DNA of 64,000 nucleotides, from positions 1 to 64,000 of the forward strand of contig JAGZMY010000003.1 of NCBI GenBank assembly GCA_018363915.1. Direction: 5' to 3'. The DNA comes from Anaerococcus vaginalis (GTDB lineage: Bacteria; Bacillota; Clostridia; Tissierellales; Peptoniphilaceae). This document shows, piece after piece, positions 62,439-64,000 of the stretch; positions within the stretch are counted from its first letter, which is position 1, and each line of letters opens with the position of its first letter. The notes below the pieces were generated by a model. That model saw only the letters and a list, made by a program, of their open reading frames with translations. It did no database searches and was not told the DNA's origin. The translations under genes and the position numbers were made by a program.

Positions 62439-63569
62439 ATGGAAAAAATAATAATAACAACAAGCTTTGGTATGGAAAGCTTAATAAAAAGACAATTAGA
62501 AGAAGAAAATTACAAAAATTTTGAAGTTTTAAATGGAAAAATTATTTTAAATGGAAATTTGGATGATATAGGCTATTTAAATTTAAATTTAAGAGAAGCT
62601 GATAGGATATTTTTAGAAATTGAATCTTTTACTGCAAAAACTTTTGAAGAATTATTTGAAAATATAAAAAAAATAGACTGGTTTGATTATTTAAAAATCG
62701 ATGATAATTTTATTGTAAATGCAAGGACTTACAAATCAAAATTGTTTTCTATTCCGTCAATCCAATCAATAAGTGAAAAAGCTATAATTGATTCATTAAA
62801 AAGAAAGTATAAAATTTCAACTTTTAAAAAATCAGGCTCTCGTGTTCAAGTTGAAATTATGATTGAAAAAGATAAGGTTTCAGTTTGCCTTGATACATCA
62901 GGAGATGGTCTTCACAAAAGAGGCTATAGACAAGGAAGTGTAAAAGCTCCTATAAGAGAAAATTTGGCAGCAGGGCTTGTTGATTTATCTTTTTATAAAG
63001 ATGATAGGTTTTTGTTTGATGGATTTTGTGGTTCAGGTACTATTTTAATTGAGGCTGCAAGAAAAGAAAGAAATATAGCACCAGGACTTGATAGAGATTT
63101 TGATTTTACATCTTTTAAATTTTATGACAAAAAAAGATTTGAAAAAATAAAAAAAGAAGCTTATGAAAAAATTGATTATAGGAAAAAAATAAATATTCTA
63201 GGTTCTGATATATCCAAAAAAGCAATTGAGCTTGCAAAAAATAATGCTTTGAATGCAGGAGTTTATGAAGATATTACTTTTTTAAATAAGGATTTTAAAG
63301 AAATAAATTTAAAAGATAATTTTGGAATTTTCATTTCAAATCCACCATACGGAGAAAGATTATCAAGATTTGATAAGGCAAAAATTTCAAAAATTATAAA
63401 TGAAAAATTTAAAAATTTAAATACTTGGTCAATGTTTATAATATCCTCAGATGAAAATATTGATAAAAATATAAAAAGAAAATTATCCAAAAAAAGAAAA
63501 TTATATAATGGAGGACAAAAAGTAGATTTATATCAATTTTTCGGCAAAAAACCAAAAAAAGATAGATAA
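62439..63569 (+). CDS. THUMP-domain RNA methyltransferase (RlmL-like)
   Basis: A 376-residue SAM-dependent methyltransferase. Residues about 1-150 carry a ferredoxin-like plus THUMP RNA-binding region (FEELFENIKKIDWFDYLK). Residues about 160-376 carry the Rossmann methyltransferase domain, with GFCGSGTILIEAA and the catalytic ISNPPYGERL. This matches the YpsC/RlmL-N group modifying guanine N2 of 23S rRNA. It is shorter than Escherichia coli RlmKL, which is fused. It lacks a ribosome site. Confidence 0.88.
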   Translation: MEKIIITTSFGMESLIKRQLEEENYKNFEVLNGKIILNGNLDDIGYLNLNLREADRIFLEIESFTAKTFEELFENIKKIDWFDYLKIDDNFIVNARTYKSKLFSIPSIQSISEKAIIDSLKRKYKISTFKKSGSRVQVEIMIEKDKVSVCLDTSGDGLHKRGYRQGSVKAPIRENLAAGLVDLSFYKDDRFLFDGFCGSGTILIEAARKERNIAPGLDRDFDFTSFKFYDKKRFEKIKKEAYEKIDYRKKINILGSDISKKAIELAKNNALNAGVYEDITFLNKDFKEINLKDNFGIFISNPPYGERLSRFDKAKISKIINEKFKNLNTWSMFIISSDENIDKNIKRKLSKKRKLYNGGQKVDLYQFFGKKPKKDR

Positions 63570-63616
63570 AATTACTTTTAAGTGGTACTATAATTACAGT
63601 TATTTAGGAGGTGTTT

Positions 63617-64000
63617 ATTATCGATAATCAACAAACAAGTAACAATACAAAAAAAGTTATTTTAACAATAGGCGGTATTGTTGTAGGAATATATATAATC
63701 GGTACTATTTTATTTACATTTGTAAGCTTACCAAATACACATGTAAATGGCAGAGATGTTTCATTTGCTCCAAAAGAATCAGTTATTGGAGATAGCGTTG
63801 GAGATTTTGATATAAAAATCAAAGGAATTGATGATAAAGAGCTAGTTTTTAATTCAAAAGATATTGACTACAAGGCAAATATCCCAAAAGGAGCAAGCCT
63901 TGACCAAAATCCATTAAAATGGCCTATAAGTTTTTTCTCAAAAGAAAGTTTTGAATTTGATTATAAAGTAAACTATGATGAAAATAAACTTGAAGATATT
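63617..64000 (+). CDS. L,D-transpeptidase-like membrane protein, 3' truncated
   Basis: The window ends inside this gene. The frame gives a short polar N-terminus (DNQQTSNNTKK), one membrane segment (about residues 12-38), then NTHVNGRDVSFAPKE and a beta-rich region. This fits the peptidoglycan-binding N-terminal repeat domain found in L,D-transpeptidases of Firmicutes and in VanW-type proteins; the YkuD catalytic domain would lie beyond the edge. No ATG, GTG or TTG lies at a suitable distance from the AGGAGG at 63606-63611: codons at the right spacing are ATT (63617) and ATC (63620). The GTG at 63611 overlaps the ribosome site. Confidence 0.65.
   Translation, partial: MIDNQQTSNNTKKVILTIGGIVVGIYIIGTILFTFVSLPNTHVNGRDVSFAPKESVIGDSVGDFDIKIKGIDDKELVFNSKDIDYKANIPKGASLDQNPLKWPISFFSKESFEFDYKVNYDENKLEDI

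Overview
The window is a low-GC, codon-dense bacterial chromosome segment with short intergenic gaps, strong Shine-Dalgarno sites and many intrinsic terminators. The gene content (arginine deiminase pathway, butyrate-forming CoA chemistry, a bifurcating-type lactate dehydrogenase, superoxide reductase, polyphosphate genes, gene pairs such as PadR/DUF1700) fits an anaerobic, amino-acid- and lactate-fermenting Firmicute. My best guess is the Peptoniphilaceae/Tissierellia (Anaerococcus-like). This is inferred from content and not proven.

Layout. 1-0.9 kb: a tRNA cluster (Thr, Gly, Gly, three tandem Arg-UCU, Arg-ACG). 1.1-8.2 kb: a solo B3/4-domain protein and a tandem-AraC regulator, divergent from arcA-arcB-arcC-yfcC (arginine to ornithine, ATP, CO2 and ammonia, with an antiporter-type permease). 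A degenerate IS3-type orfA follows. 8.8-15.6 kb: a leader ORF with attenuator-like terminator, then purH-purL-guaB. 15.6-16.7 kb: two MITE-like elements around a solo ATP-cone gene. 16.7-19.2 kb (minus): lctD-lrgA-lrgB. 20-25.5 kb: bcd-etfB-etfA, CoA-transferase and hbd, the terminal part of butyrate formation. 25.6-33.3 kb: ispE-murI, ppx-ppk, a VanY-like protein, murJ. 33.4-38.1 kb (minus): a MoxR/VWA pair and an OatA-like acyltransferase. 38.5-43.1 kb: livJHMGF. 43.2-45.4 kb: PadR/DUF1700, trmB-rlmH. 45.4-46.6 kb: a third MITE-like element, a VOC protein and tRNA-Phe/Gly/Cys. 46.6-50.4 kb: a pentein-like protein, hisS, degV, an EamA transporter. 50.4-56.4 kb: an ascorbate-type PTS/aldolase module with two damaged genes. 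56.4-64 kb: ybaK, an MBL hydrolase, a second degV, a lipoprotein, a two-component system, superoxide reductase, a THUMP methyltransferase and the start of an L,D-transpeptidase.

The most unusual structure is a family of small palindromic elements (three copies, 170-322 bp) sitting between two copies of a transcription-terminator hairpin. The hairpin sequence differs at each locus but is duplicated on both sides of the element, as if the element targets terminators and duplicates the whole hairpin. The 6-kb PTS module also lies between two similar terminators that overlap the 3' ends of its convergent neighbours, so it may have entered in a related way.
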